From contig JAJYTF010000026.1 of assembly GCA_021793155.1 (NCBI GenBank), positions 1 through 64,000 of the forward strand: a stretch of DNA of 64,000 nt, read 5' to 3'. Position numbers and translations under genes: made by a program. The DNA is from Pseudomonadota bacterium. GTDB lineage: Bacteria > Pseudomonadota > Alphaproteobacteria > Rhodospirillales > Magnetospirillaceae. The notes beneath the pieces were generated by a model, which made no database searches, was not told where the DNA came from, and worked only from the letters and a program-made list of their open reading frames with translations. Position 1 is the stretch's first letter. Each line of letters starts with the position of its first letter. Shown in pieces: positions 30,291-40,200 of this stretch.

Positions 30291-30355
30291 TCATCGGGAT
30301 CAAGACAGGGGAATCCTTGGGCGGCCGAAAGGCCGTAACGCCACGGGGGGCAGGC

Positions 30356-30814
30356 ATGAGGAATATTCGACGAGCCGCGGCAGTGCCGCTGATCCTGCTG
30401 GTAACCGTCTTCGCCGCAGCCGCCGCCCAGGGGCAGACCGCCACCGTCGGCGACCCGGCGGCCGGAGCGTTCGCCGGCCTGGCGCCGGGCGACCGGAAGA
30501 TCGCCGTGGCGATTTATCGCCGCGAACCGATTTCCCTGCAGACGGGCCTGAAGCCCATGCCCCTGGATGATATCGCCGCCGCGAGGCGGATCCATGACAG
30601 CTGGCGTGCCTTGTTCAATGACATGCGGCGCCAGGGCCTCGTCGCCGCCCGCAGCTTCGATGAGGCGATCAGCAGCCGCCCCAGCGGTCGTCCGGCGGTG
30701 ACCCCGCATTCATCCTTCGTGGTGACGCTGGGCAACGGACGCAATGTGATGATTGGCAAGACCGAGGAAACGGCGGCAATGCCGTCTGACGGATCGTTCG
30801 ACGCTTCCCGCTGA
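30356..30814 (+). CDS. Secreted hypothetical protein
   Basis: A 152-residue protein with a clear signal peptide (RRAAAVPLILLVTVFAAAAAQGQ, cleavage near residue 27). The mature part has no motif I recognise. The segment DIAAARRIHDSWRALFNDMRRQGL is helical, and HSSFVVTLGNGRNVMIG looks like a beta hairpin. The start at 30356 follows a G-rich ribosome site; an in-frame start at 30317 would bury the signal peptide. It lies between the two paralogous lipoprotein genes, 65 bp after the first, so it likely shares the same promoter. Confidence 0.65.
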   Translation: MRNIRRAAAVPLILLVTVFAAAAAQGQTATVGDPAAGAFAGLAPGDRKIAVAIYRREPISLQTGLKPMPLDDIAAARRIHDSWRALFNDMRRQGLVAARSFDEAISSRPSGRPAVTPHSSFVVTLGNGRNVMIGKTEETAAMPSDGSFDASR

Positions 30815-30830
30815 TCACAGAAAACTCACA
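30815..30830 (+). promoter_or_regulatory. TCACA-N6-TCACA direct repeat, copy 2
   Basis: TCACA at 30815-30819 and 30826-30830, the same 11-bp spacing as copy 1, is again followed by TTGCGGGC (30837). Conservation extends to a GCCT(T)AG block about 18-20 bp further on in both copies, so a whole promoter appears to have been duplicated with the gene. Confidence 0.55.
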
Positions 30831-30914
30831 GCCTGATTGCGGGCGCCGACGGTCCAACAGCCTTAGCCTGGTCTCTAGCGTCTAGAAGTACGCAAGTGGA
30901 TTAGGAGGCCGCCG

Positions 30915-31154
30915 GTGAAAAAGCTCGTTTCCGTCTGCGTTCTGACCGCCGCGGTGCTCAGCACCTCCGCCTGTTCGAACATGAACACCCAGGCCCAGCG
31001 GGCCCTGTCCGGCGGCGCCATTGGCGCCGCAGGCGGTGCCGCGATCACCGCCTTGGCCGGCGGCAGCATCCTGGGCGGCGCGCTGGTCGGCGGCGCCGCC
31101 GGCGCCGTCATCGGCGCCGTCACTTCTTCCCACCAGGTGAGTGTCAGCCGTTGA
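30915..31154 (+). CDS. Glycine-zipper lipoprotein, paralog B
   Basis: A 79-residue paralog of the protein at 30051-30290: same signal peptide length, same lipobox TSAC and identical central stretch SNMNTQAQRALSGG. The glycine zipper differs only by conservative exchanges (L to A or I, I to V). GTG start at 30915 preceded by AGGAGG. Its stop overlaps the start of the next reading frame (TTGA), implying coupled translation. The duplicate promoters suggest dosage or differential control. Confidence 0.8.
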   Translation: MKKLVSVCVLTAAVLSTSACSNMNTQAQRALSGGAIGAAGGAAITALAGGSILGGALVGGAAGAVIGAVTSSHQVSVSR

Positions 31155-31618
31155 CCCCGCTGGAACCGATCCGCCCCGAACTCTCGCGCCAGATCAAAGT
31201 CCTGAGGCTGTCCCGGCAACGGATGTCGCTGATGTCGGTAGCCACCCACCATCTGCCGGCAGCGGCGGTAGCCGCCGCGGTGCGCGCCGCCGCCGCTCCT
31301 CTGGACGCCGTCGGAACATTGGCCGACGGCAGCGTCGGCGTCATTTCGCTGCGCGCCTCGGGGACGGATGGAGGAGCCGGCGTCGAGGATCGCTTCCTGC
31401 CAAGGCTACAAGCCTCGTTGAGCCATTATTGCCGTGACGACGGCACTTTCCGGGTGTGGTTCCGCTCGGTCCATCGCTGGGCCGCGGAACTGGGAACGGC
31501 AGACGATATCATCGCCTCGCTGTTCGACGCCCCGGCGCGACCGGTGCGGGTCCGCCAAGAGCCGGCACTCCTCACCATGCCGTTCCGCCCCCTCCGGCAC
31601 GCCGGATATCCGCTGTGA
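31151..31618 (+). CDS. Hypothetical protein coupled to paralog B
   Basis: A 155-residue protein of unknown family, starting with TTG that overlaps the preceding TGA. There is no signal peptide or membrane segment. It has an Ala-rich helical region (HHLPAAAVAAAVRAAAAPLDAV) and a moderately conserved-looking RVWFRSVHRWAAELG. Codon use is as GC-rich as its neighbours. Because of the overlap and lack of a competing frame I consider it real, but no function can be inferred. It converges with the 3-hydroxybutyrate dehydrogenase gene with only 14 bp between. Confidence 0.55.
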   Translation: MTPLEPIRPELSRQIKVLRLSRQRMSLMSVATHHLPAAAVAAAVRAAAAPLDAVGTLADGSVGVISLRASGTDGGAGVEDRFLPRLQASLSHYCRDDGTFRVWFRSVHRWAAELGTADDIIASLFDAPARPVRVRQEPALLTMPFRPLRHAGYPL

Positions 31619-31632
31619 GCCATCCGGCATCG

Positions 31633-32424
31633 TCACTGGGCCGTCCAGGCACCGTCCACCGGCAGGGCCGCGCCGGTAAGGTTGGCGCCGCCGGGGCCGC
31701 ATAGGAACAGCGCCAGGGCCCCCAGTTGCTCGACGGTGGTGAAGCGGGCCGAAGGCTGCTTCTCGATGAGCAGTTCGCGTTCGGCTTGCGCCGTCGGGAT
31801 GCCGCCTGCGGCGGCCCGGGCGTCGATCTGCTTCTGCACCAGGGGCGTCAGCACCCAGCCGGGGCAGATGGCGTTGCAGGTGATGCCGGTCTCGGCAGTT
31901 TCCAGCGCCACCACCTTGGTCAGACCGACGATCCCGTGCTTGGCCGCCACATAAGCCGCCTTGTTGGCCGAAGCGACCAGCCCGTGAGTCGAGGCGATGT
32001 TGATCAGACGCCCGAAACCCCGCTTCTTCATCCCCGGCAATGCGGTGCGGATGGTGTGGAAGGCCGAGCTCAGATTGATCGCGATGACGGCGTCCCAGCG
32101 ATCGGCCGGGAAACTTTCAACCGGCGACACGTGCTGGATACCTGCATTGTTCACCAGGATGTCGACGGCGCCCAGCCGCTGCTCGGCATCTGTGACCAAC
32201 TCCTCACAGGCTTGCGCCTTCGACAGATCGGCACCGTTGTAGAATACCTGCACACCGAATTCGGCAGCCAAGCCGGCGCGCAGCTTTTCGATTTCGGCCG
32301 GATCACCGAAGCCGTTCAACATCACGGCCGCCCCCTCGCCGGCCAGCGCGCGGGCAATGCCCAGTCCGATTCCGCTGGTCGAACCGGTGATGACGGCGAC
32401 ACGTCCTTTCAGGGTCGTAGACAT
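31633..32424 (-). CDS. bdhA: D-3-hydroxybutyrate dehydrogenase (SDR family)
   Basis: A 263-residue short-chain dehydrogenase. Coenzyme motif TGSTSGIG (13-20), NNAG at 92-95, and the catalytic set Ser145, Tyr158 and Lys162 (YVAAK). The segments QHVSPVESFP and CPGWVLTPLVQKQI with the C-terminal LPVDGAW are typical of 3-hydroxybutyrate dehydrogenases. It converts D-3-hydroxybutyrate to acetoacetate with NAD. The upstream permease and CoA-transferase genes complete the ketone-body route, so the assignment is well supported. Confidence 0.93.
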   Translation of the reverse strand: MSTTLKGRVAVITGSTSGIGLGIARALAGEGAAVMLNGFGDPAEIEKLRAGLAAEFGVQVFYNGADLSKAQACEELVTDAEQRLGAVDILVNNAGIQHVSPVESFPADRWDAVIAINLSSAFHTIRTALPGMKKRGFGRLINIASTHGLVASANKAAYVAAKHGIVGLTKVVALETAETGITCNAICPGWVLTPLVQKQIDARAAAGGIPTAQAERELLIEKQPSARFTTVEQLGALALFLCGPGGANLTGAALPVDGAWTAQ

Positions 32425-32498
32425 GGTTCATTATCCTTCACGACGGAAAAATGGTGATGGGGGCACGGGAGTCAGCGCCCCCATCGAGTTTGGGAGGA

Positions 32499-33896
32499 TT
32501 ACACGAGCCCCGTCAGGTAATAGACAAGAATCACCACGAAGACGGCGGAGGTCTTGATGCAGGTGATGGCGAAGATGTCCTTGTAGGACTGCCGGTGGGT
32601 CAGGCCGGTTACCGCCAGCAGAGTGATCACCGCACCGTTGTGCGGCAGGGTGTCCATGCCGCCGCTGGCCATGGCCGCCACGCGATGCAGGACCTCCAGC
32701 GGGATATGCGCCGCATTGGCCGCCGCGATAAATTGGTTGGCCATCGCCGCCAGCGCGATGCCCATGCCGCCCGAAGCGGAGCCGGTGATGCCGGCCAGGG
32801 TGGTCACCGTGATCGCCTCGTTGACCAGGGGATTAGGAATGGCCTGCAAGGCTTCCTTGATGACGATGAAGCCGGGTAATGCCGCAATCACCGCGCCGAA
32901 ACCATATTCGGTCGCAGTATTCATCGAGGCCAGCAGCGAGCCGGCGATGGCGTTTTTGCTGCCTTCGGCGAATTTTCCGGCGATGTTCCTGAAGGAGAAC
33001 ACCACCACCGTCAGGATGCCCAGGACCAAAGCGACTTCCACTGACCAGATGCCGATCAGCGCCTTGACCGTCAGGGTGATCGGCTTGGCCAGTCCGGGAA
33101 GAACCACTTCGGCGGTCGGGTTAGGGTAGAAGGTCGGGAACACGAGTTTGGTGAAAACCAGGTTCATGATACCGACGACGAACAGCGGCATGATGGCGAC
33201 CGCCGCATTGACCGTCGGTTCGTCGGAAATGATCTCCGGCTCCTGCGTGTGGCCGGTGCCGTAACCTTCGCCGACCGCCTCGGCCTGGCGGATACGCCAT
33301 TGCAGATAGCTGACGCCGGCCACCAGGATGAACAGGCCGCCGATGGTGCCGAGGATCGGCGCGGCATAGATGTCGGTCTTGAAGAAGCTGGTGGGAATGA
33401 CGTTCTGGATCTGCGGCGTGCCTGGCAGCGAATCCATGGTCAGGGTGAATGCGCCCAGGGCAATGGTGCCGGGGATCAGTCGCTTGGGCAGGTTGCCCTG
33501 GCGGAACATCTCGGCGGCGAACGGGTAGACGGCGAACACCACGACGAACAGCGACACACCACCATAGGTGAGCAGCGCACCGACCAGAACGATCGAGAGC
33601 ACCGCCCGCTCACGCCCGACCATGCGAATGACCGCACTGACGATGGAACGGGCAAATCCCGACATTTCGATGACCTTGCCGAACAGGGCGCCCAGCAGGA
33701 ACACCGGGAAATAGTTCTGCACGAAGAAGACCATCTTCTCCATGAACAGGCCGCTGTAGACCGGCAACACCAGCGAGGGATCGGTCAACAGGACGGCGGC
33801 CAGGGCCGCGATGGGGGCGAAAAGGATGACGCTGAAACCGCGGTAGGCGACGAACATCAAGAAGGCAAGCGCCGCTATGCAGACCAGGAAACTCAT
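32499..33896 (-). CDS. GntP-family permease, probable 3-hydroxybutyrate/acetoacetate importer
   Basis: A 465-residue hydrophobic protein with 12-14 membrane segments, related to gluconate (GntP) carriers. Recognisable parts are YGGVSLFVVVFAVYPFA, LPGTPQIQNVIPT and the C-terminal HNGAVITLLAVTGLTHRQSYKDI. The PGTPQIQN and SASGGMG segments are typical of the GntP branch found with hydroxybutyrate genes. The neighbours (CoA-transferase, dehydrogenase) make ketone bodies the likely substrate; this is inference from context. It lies 74 bp upstream of bdhA. Confidence 0.87.
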   Translation of the reverse strand: MSFLVCIAALAFLMFVAYRGFSVILFAPIAALAAVLLTDPSLVLPVYSGLFMEKMVFFVQNYFPVFLLGALFGKVIEMSGFARSIVSAVIRMVGRERAVLSIVLVGALLTYGGVSLFVVVFAVYPFAAEMFRQGNLPKRLIPGTIALGAFTLTMDSLPGTPQIQNVIPTSFFKTDIYAAPILGTIGGLFILVAGVSYLQWRIRQAEAVGEGYGTGHTQEPEIISDEPTVNAAVAIMPLFVVGIMNLVFTKLVFPTFYPNPTAEVVLPGLAKPITLTVKALIGIWSVEVALVLGILTVVVFSFRNIAGKFAEGSKNAIAGSLLASMNTATEYGFGAVIAALPGFIVIKEALQAIPNPLVNEAITVTTLAGITGSASGGMGIALAAMANQFIAAANAAHIPLEVLHRVAAMASGGMDTLPHNGAVITLLAVTGLTHRQSYKDIFAITCIKTSAVFVVILVYYLTGLV

Positions 33897-33987
33897 TGGG
33901 TTCCTCCTCCGGATCGGGTCGAATTGCTGGGTTCCAGCTTATTGTTGGGCATGAGAGATGGGCCGCCCCGGCCCCCATGCCGAAATG

Positions 33988-34014
33988 CTTGCCGGCCCCC
34001 AACGGGCCGGCAAG
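33988..34014 (-). terminator. Perfect 11-bp hairpin after scoB
   Basis: CTTGCCGGCCC at 33988-33998 pairs exactly with GGGCCGGCAAG at 34004-34014, loop CCAAC. It lies 17 bp past the scoB stop. No U-tract follows, so it may stabilise the upstream mRNA or attenuate rather than terminate. Confidence 0.45.
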
Positions 34015-34030
34015 GGCCAGCTTCTGTTTC

Positions 34031-34687
34031 TCAGGCGGCGATCGGCATCTCCGAGACGCTGGCCGGAACGATCAGTTCGGCCGCAGTGGCGGCGATGACC
34101 TGCTCGGTCGTGACCCCCGGGGCGGTTTCCCTCAGCACCAGGCCCTCCTCGGTGGGCTCGATGACCGCCAGTTCGGTAACGATCAGATCGATCCGGCGCA
34201 CGGAAGTCAGCGGCAGCGTGCAGCGTTTGAGGATCTTGGGTTCGCCTTTGGCGGTGTGGGTCATGGCGACGATGACACGGCGAGCCCCCGACACCAGGTC
34301 CATGGCCCCGCCCATGCCGGGCACCATCTTGCCGGGCACCATCCAGTTGGCCAGCTGGCCTGTTTCGTCGACCTGCAGCCCCCCCAGCACGGTGACGTCG
34401 AGATGGCCGCCGCGGATCAGCCCGAAGGACATGCAGCTGTCGAAGCTGGCCGCCCCGGCCACGGCACCGATGAAACCGCCGCCGGCATTGGTCAGCGTGT
34501 CGTTTTCCAGGCCGTGCTCGGGTGCGGCGGCCATGCCGATGATGCCGTTTTCGGATTGGAAGCTGACCTGCACGCCCACCGGCAGGTATTTCGCCACCAG
34601 GGTGGGTAGGCCGATGCCCAGATTCACCAGATTGCCGTCGCGCAATTCCAGCGCCACGCGGCGGGCGATCATTTCTTTCTCATCCAT
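34031..34687 (-). CDS. scoB: 3-oxoacid CoA-transferase, subunit B
   Basis: A 218-residue beta subunit. The catalytic Glu is in FQSENGIIG (about residue 47), followed by the family pattern GGFIGAVAGAASFDSCMSFGLIRGGHLDVTVLGGLQVD. It transfers CoA from succinyl-CoA (or acetyl-CoA) to acetoacetate. The ATG at 34687 has AAAGGAGG at proper spacing and overlaps the end of subunit A by 8 nt. Two in-frame codons further upstream are not needed. Confidence 0.94.
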   Translation of the reverse strand: MDEKEMIARRVALELRDGNLVNLGIGLPTLVAKYLPVGVQVSFQSENGIIGMAAAPEHGLENDTLTNAGGGFIGAVAGAASFDSCMSFGLIRGGHLDVTVLGGLQVDETGQLANWMVPGKMVPGMGGAMDLVSGARRVIVAMTHTAKGEPKILKRCTLPLTSVRRIDLIVTELAVIEPTEEGLVLRETAPGVTTEQVIAATAAELIVPASVSEMPIAA

Positions 34688-35342
34688 TGAACGCCTCCTT
34701 TTCGACGAGGTGATCCACCAGGACATGCGGCGTCACCACCTCGTCAGGCGGTATGGCACCAGTCGGGACGATTTCCGCCGCCTCGGCGATGACGGTCCCC
34801 GCCGCCATGGCGATGACCGGATTGAAGTTGCGGGCGGTCAGCGAATAGGTCAGGTTGCCCTGCCAGTCGGCCCGATGCGCGGCGACCAGGGCGAAATCCG
34901 CCTTTATCGGCTCTTCCAGCAGGAACGTATTGCCGTTGACCTCAACGGTCCGTTTGCCTTCAGCGACCGAGGTGCCGACGCCGGTGGGGGTCAGCACGCC
35001 TCCGAGACCGAAGCCGGCGGCGCGGATGCGCTCGGCGAACGTGCCCTGCGGGCATAGCTCGACGTCGATCTCGCCGGCAATCATCTGCCGTTGGGTCTCG
35101 GGGTTCGTCCCGATATGCGTGGCGACCAGCCGGCGCACCAGCCTGGCGTCGATCAGCCGCCCGATGCCGACTCCGGGCCGGGCCGTGTCGTTGGCGATGA
35201 CGGTCAGATCCTTGCGGCCCTGACGGACCAGTTCTTGAATGACACGGCTCGGCGTGCCGCATCCCATGAAGCCACCGATCATCAAGGTGGCTCCGTCGGG
35301 AATCATCTCCACGGCTTGTGGAAGCGAAATTGCTTTGCTCAT
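34680..35342 (-). CDS. scoA: 3-oxoacid CoA-transferase, subunit A
   Basis: A 220-residue alpha subunit. It shows MIGGFMGCGTPSRVIQELV, the glycine-rich region GVGIGRLID, ELCPQGTFAERIRA and GVLTPTGVGT, all family landmarks. With subunit B it activates acetoacetate. Start ATG 35342 (MSKAIS); longer in-frame sequence up to 35429 has no homology. Head of the operon scoA-scoB-gntP-bdhA. Its promoter must lie in the 248-bp gap before the hemerythrin receptor gene; no regulator of the operon is adjacent. Confidence 0.94.
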   Translation of the reverse strand: MSKAISLPQAVEMIPDGATLMIGGFMGCGTPSRVIQELVRQGRKDLTVIANDTARPGVGIGRLIDARLVRRLVATHIGTNPETQRQMIAGEIDVELCPQGTFAERIRAAGFGLGGVLTPTGVGTSVAEGKRTVEVNGNTFLLEEPIKADFALVAAHRADWQGNLTYSLTARNFNPVIAMAAGTVIAEAAEIVPTGAIPPDEVVTPHVLVDHLVEKEAFNG

Positions 35343-35590
35343 GGTTCTCCCCACTACGGATCGCCGCCGGGTCGTCGTGGCCCGGCGGGAACGACGGGCA
35401 CCAAACTCTATTGGCAAGGCCCGTGCCAAACGCGCAGCGCGGAGAGAACCGCCGCGTTTCCTGGGAATTGACGGCCTTTGCTGGACGTAGCGGAGCGCAA
35501 GCTGTCTGCCCTGCCGACATGCTGTCGTCGATTTCGACGGCAGGCGCGGGTGGCGGCCCTCGGCCGTGGGGCCATCCAGTACCGGCGCCC

Positions 35591-37240
35591 CTATCCGGCC
35601 CGCTGCCGCAGATACGCCGCCATCGCCTTGTCGTCGCTCTGCACGTGCTGGCGAAACCAGTCGACGAAGAAACGGAACAGGGCGGTAGGCCCGTCAAATG
35701 CGCCGCTCCTGATCCGGTCTTTGAGCTCTTCGAACTTGATGGCGAAAATTTCATGGGCGGCGCGGTGGCGGGACAGCCCCGGATAGCCGTTCCTGCTCAT
35801 CAGTTCTTCTTCGTACATGAAATGTCTATTCATGGATTCCGACAGACTGGCGATGATTTTTGTCGCCCCGGCCTGTCCTTCTCCATTCATCATGCAGCCG
35901 TGGAAGGCATTCAGTTGTTCGACAATCGCCCGATGATGCCCGTCCACTTCGGCAAAGCCGACCAACAGCGAATCGTCGAGCGTCATCAACGCCACATGAT
36001 CGTCGTCCGGGCAGACCTGGCGCAGGAATTTCGTGACCTCATCCTGCAACAATTCGGCCTGCCGCGCCAAACCACCGGAGGCCCCGCCGACCTCATCGGC
36101 GGCATGCTGAGCCTCACGAGCTCCTGTCTCCACCCCGTTGATGTGACGCCAGGCCGTTTCCGCGCCACTGGCCGCATCGTCGACGCATCGGACGATCTCA
36201 CCGGCCGCCGCCGACTGCTCTTCCATCGCGGTGGTCACCATGCCGCTGATGCCTCGCATCTCGCGGATCACTTCGACGATCGACGCCATCGCGTCGACCG
36301 CGTTGGCCGTGGCGCTTTGCACCGCGGCGATCTTCGAGGTGATACCTTCAGTCGCCTTGGCCGTCTGGCTGGCCAGCAGCTTCACCTCGCCGGCCACCAC
36401 GGCAAAGCCTTTTCCGGCCTCTCCGGCGCGAGCCGCCTCGATGGTGGCGTTGAGGGCCAGGAGGTTGGTCTGGCCGGCGATGCCGTTGATCAACGAGACG
36501 ATCTCACTGATGCTGCCCACGTCATGTGACAGCGTCTCTATCAGTTCGGTGGCGCCACGGACCTCGGTATCGGCATGTTCCGCAACGGCGCGCGAACGCT
36601 CCACTTGCTCGGAGATCTCGGTGATCGATGCCAGCAGGTTGGACGTGGCGAAAGCCACCGTTTGAACATTGCTCAGGGCCTGTTCCGCTGCGCCCGCGGC
36701 GTCCGAGGCCTGCAAATGGGTCTGATCGGCAGTCGCCGCCATCAGTTGCGCCGCCCCCCGCAGTTGTTCCGAGGCGGCCTGCACGGCATTGACGACCGTG
36801 TCCACCTGCGCTTCGAAACTATCGGCGACGGCACGCAGAGCGATGCGACGTTGGTCGGCGGAATGGCGCCGACTTTCCTCCTGGTGGACTTCCAATTGCC
36901 GGGCGCGGAGCGAGGTGTCGCGCAATTCGGCGAGCGAGCGGGCCATGGCGCGGATTTCGCCACGATAGGCGGACGCGGGCGGATCGACATCAAGATTGCC
37001 GGCCGCAAGGGCGGTAAGGCTATCGCGCACCATCGCAATCGGCGCAAGGATCGATCGGGCGGTGACGATCGCGGTTACGGTTCCCACGGCCAGACAGCCG
37101 ATCAGCGGGATCAGTCGCGCCGCGCCATCCTCCGGGTGCATGGACAGGCCCGACAACCCGACGATGGCGATCGAAACCAGCATCAGCGTCATGCCTGCGG
37201 CCAGACGCTGGGCAATGCCGGACTTGGCCAACATGTCCAT
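35591..37240 (-). CDS. Methyl-accepting chemotaxis protein with C-terminal hemerythrin domain
   Basis: A 549-residue receptor. Two membrane helices (about 15-33 and 43-64) are joined by a loop of only about 10 residues, so there is no real periplasmic sensor. Next come a HAMP region (65-120) and the signalling coil with the hairpin tip [33 protein letters not shown]. The last 130 residues are a bacteriohemerythrin. Its ligands are visible as [23 protein letters not shown] and QHVQSDD, accounting for all seven di-iron ligands (five His, one Glu, one Asp). It should sense oxygen or redox state from the cytoplasm. ATG 37240 has GGAGAACC upstream. It is the last gene of the chemotaxis operon. Confidence 0.93.
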   Translation of the reverse strand: MDMLAKSGIAQRLAAGMTLMLVSIAIVGLSGLSMHPEDGAARLIPLIGCLAVGTVTAIVTARSILAPIAMVRDSLTALAAGNLDVDPPASAYRGEIRAMARSLAELRDTSLRARQLEVHQEESRRHSADQRRIALRAVADSFEAQVDTVVNAVQAASEQLRGAAQLMAATADQTHLQASDAAGAAEQALSNVQTVAFATSNLLASITEISEQVERSRAVAEHADTEVRGATELIETLSHDVGSISEIVSLINGIAGQTNLLALNATIEAARAGEAGKGFAVVAGEVKLLASQTAKATEGITSKIAAVQSATANAVDAMASIVEVIREMRGISGMVTTAMEEQSAAAGEIVRCVDDAASGAETAWRHINGVETGAREAQHAADEVGGASGGLARQAELLQDEVTKFLRQVCPDDDHVALMTLDDSLLVGFAEVDGHHRAIVEQLNAFHGCMMNGEGQAGATKIIASLSESMNRHFMYEEELMSRNGYPGLSRHRAAHEIFAIKFEELKDRIRSGAFDGPTALFRFFVDWFRQHVQSDDKAMAAYLRQRAG

Positions 37241-37280
37241 TGGTTCTCCTTTCTAAGCCGATACCGTCCGAACGCCCATC

Positions 37281-40200
37281 TCAGGCCTGGCCGATCACGT
37301 ACCCCATGTCCAGCACCATGCCGACCCCGCCGCTGCCCAATACCGCACAGCCAGTGGCCCCGCGGATCCCCGAAAGGTAGCCCTGCAGAGGGCGGACCAT
37401 CACCAACTGCTGGCCGACCAGTTCATCGACGGAAAGCGCTACACGGCGCTGGCCCTTGCCGGCCACCACGAACAGATGCTTCTGCCCGCGCGATTCATCA
37501 CCGCCACCATCGGCGACGCCCGGCGCAAAGGAATCGTTCGAGGCCTCGATGCCGCTTTTCATCAGGAAGTGCACCGGGAAGACGCCATCAACCAGCCGCA
37601 ACATGTAGCGCCCGTCGTCGGCCGAGATGTGGATCAATTCATCCGAGCCCGAGTGAATGATGCGCTGTATGGCATCCACCGGGATTACGTACATGACCTG
37701 GCCGACTCGCACGACCATGCCGTCGAGCACGACCATGGCCAGGGGCAAGGTAATCTGGCAATGCAATCCGCCGGTCGGCAGGTTGGCCGCCCGGAGATCG
37801 CCGCCATGGGCCCGCAAGCCGGCCAGGATGTCGCCGAGATCCACGCCGCCGTCAGCATTGTCATCATTGACCACCCGCCCATAGCCGGGGCGCAGCGCCA
37901 GGTTGACCGCGTTGTGTTCCTCCGTCCAGCCCAACTGGGCCGCACGCTGTGCAACGTGATGCAGGTCGATGCCAGCACCGTCATCCTCCACCGTCAACAT
38001 GACGTGGTCGTCGAATCTGGCGAGTCCCAGCCGCACCCGCCCATGTGCCGGCTTGCCGGCGGCAAGACGCTGCTCCGGCGATTCGATACTCTGACAGGCC
38101 GCAAAGCTGGCCAACGCCCGCAGGGGCGCCTTGAGATGCTCCATCATTGTGAAATCGAGGGTGACGTCGTCACCGCTGGTCGTCACCTCGACGTTTCTTC
38201 CCTGCTGGCGGGCCAACGTCTCGGCATAGGCCGAAGACGGCTTCAGCAACAGCGCGGCCGGCCGGGTGCGAATGGCGATGGCCTCTTCCTGCAGGCGGTC
38301 GAGCCGGCCGCTAAGCTGCCCCTCGATCTGCAACATCCGATCGATCGTTTCCTGCAGGCTGCCCAGTCGCCGACGAACCGCATCCCTCGCGGCCTCCCAT
38401 TGCCCGCCCGCATGGGCAATCTCTTTTTCCAGCGCTCCGGTGAAATCCTCTTCTGCCAGCTCAGTCAGCATGTGGCGGACCATCGCCTGCCCGGTGACGA
38501 TTTCCCCAATGGCCTCGAGCATGCCGGTCGACATGGTCTCGGGCTGGACGGATGTCTTAAGGCTGGTCTCGTCGGCTGCCTCGGTACGGCGCGCCGCCAC
38601 TGCCTCGCTGTCCCCTCGATCCGTCAGAACCCTTTCGAGGATCAGCGCATCACCGTTCGGGTCCAGCGATTTCAGCGCCTCGGCCACTTCCATCTCGTTC
38701 ATGGTCGAGCAGAGCAGGAAATCGAAAACGGTGATCTCACCCATGAACACGGTGACGTTGCTGATCACCCTGGCGGCGCCGGATTCGAACCAGGCAAGAA
38801 ACTGGGAGGCAATCGCTTCGTCGCGATTGAGGTCGGCCCGTACGATATAGAAGCGATGCCCGGCCTGGAGGGCGGCGCTGGCTGTCTCGACGCTCTCCGC
38901 GGTAAGCACCTTGTGGAACGCCTTCGGCAGGCCGAGCCGAGCCTCGATAGCCGAGGAGGGAATTGTCCCACCTGCCACGAAAGTGGCTGCGGCTGCCGCC
39001 TGGAACAGCTTTTCGACTGCCGCCATGTCGGGAACCCGGCCGGACCCCGCGGCATCGAACACCATTTCCATGGTCGCCACGAAGGATCTGGCGATGTGCA
39101 TGAGGATCGGGTCGGGCGCCATATCGCCGGTTTGAACCCGGGCAAACAGATCGACCAGCGACATGCACAGATGGGCAGCGGTCTCCAGGTTGTTGTGCAG
39201 GCAAGCGTGGTAGACGAAGCGCAGCATCTCGTTGAGACGGCCGCATTGGGCGACAACCTCTTCAGGCTTGCCGATCGTCTCGAGCACCCCGTGCAGCGCC
39301 AGCAGATTGTCGAATACCTGCTCGCCGCACCAGTTGCGCAGAATGACGCTGGGCCGGAGGCGACGGGTATCGCCGTTGGCCGGGGCGACCGCTTCGATCG
39401 CCGCCAGTTCTTCGTAGAACTGGAACTCGGCGCTGCGGAACGTCTCGACCTCGGTGGCCAGGAGAATTCGCTGGGCGGCGTCAGCCAGGCGAACGAAGCC
39501 AAGCGGTTCGGCCAGCCCCTGGATGTCGCCGACCAACGAAGCAAGGGTGGAGCCGTCGGCCGTCGACCCAGCGAAGCCGTCGCGCGCCTGCGACAACCGC
39601 TCCAGATGCGGCGCCAAGGCATCGAAGAACGCCCAGATCGGATCTGGCACGGCTGGTGCCTCGGCGGGAGGCTCGGCTCCCCCGAAATCGGCTTCGTACA
39701 TTGCCGCCAGGCGTTGCAGCGTATTGTCCAACTGCGGACGGCTTGGCGCGGAACTGCACAGCAGATCGGACAGAAGGGCGTGCCAGTCGCGCATGCCGAT
39801 CTGTTCCGCGGCGAAACGCAGCCGTTCCGCCGCGGAAAGAACGTCGCGGGTGACGCGATCAGGGTCGGAGGCGAATTCCTCCATCGACTGGCGCGTCTCG
39901 CGCAATATGTCACCGGCGACACCGGCAAAGACTTCGCGGTACATGCGGTCATCGGCCAGCCGGCGTTGGGGCGATGGCTCGAAGACGATTGCTTCGAGTT
40001 GCTCCGGCTCCGCCGCGCCCTCCCTGTAAAGGTCGTATTTGGCCTTCATCCGGTCGAACAGCGCAGCGGTGGGCGCCGGATCGACGTCCTTGCGCGAAGC
40101 CACGGTGGCCTCCTGCATGCCGCGCAGCGCGTCGGTCACCTCAAGCAGCAGGGCAAGCATATCGGGATCGAGAGCGACACCTTCGTCGCGCACCAACCCA

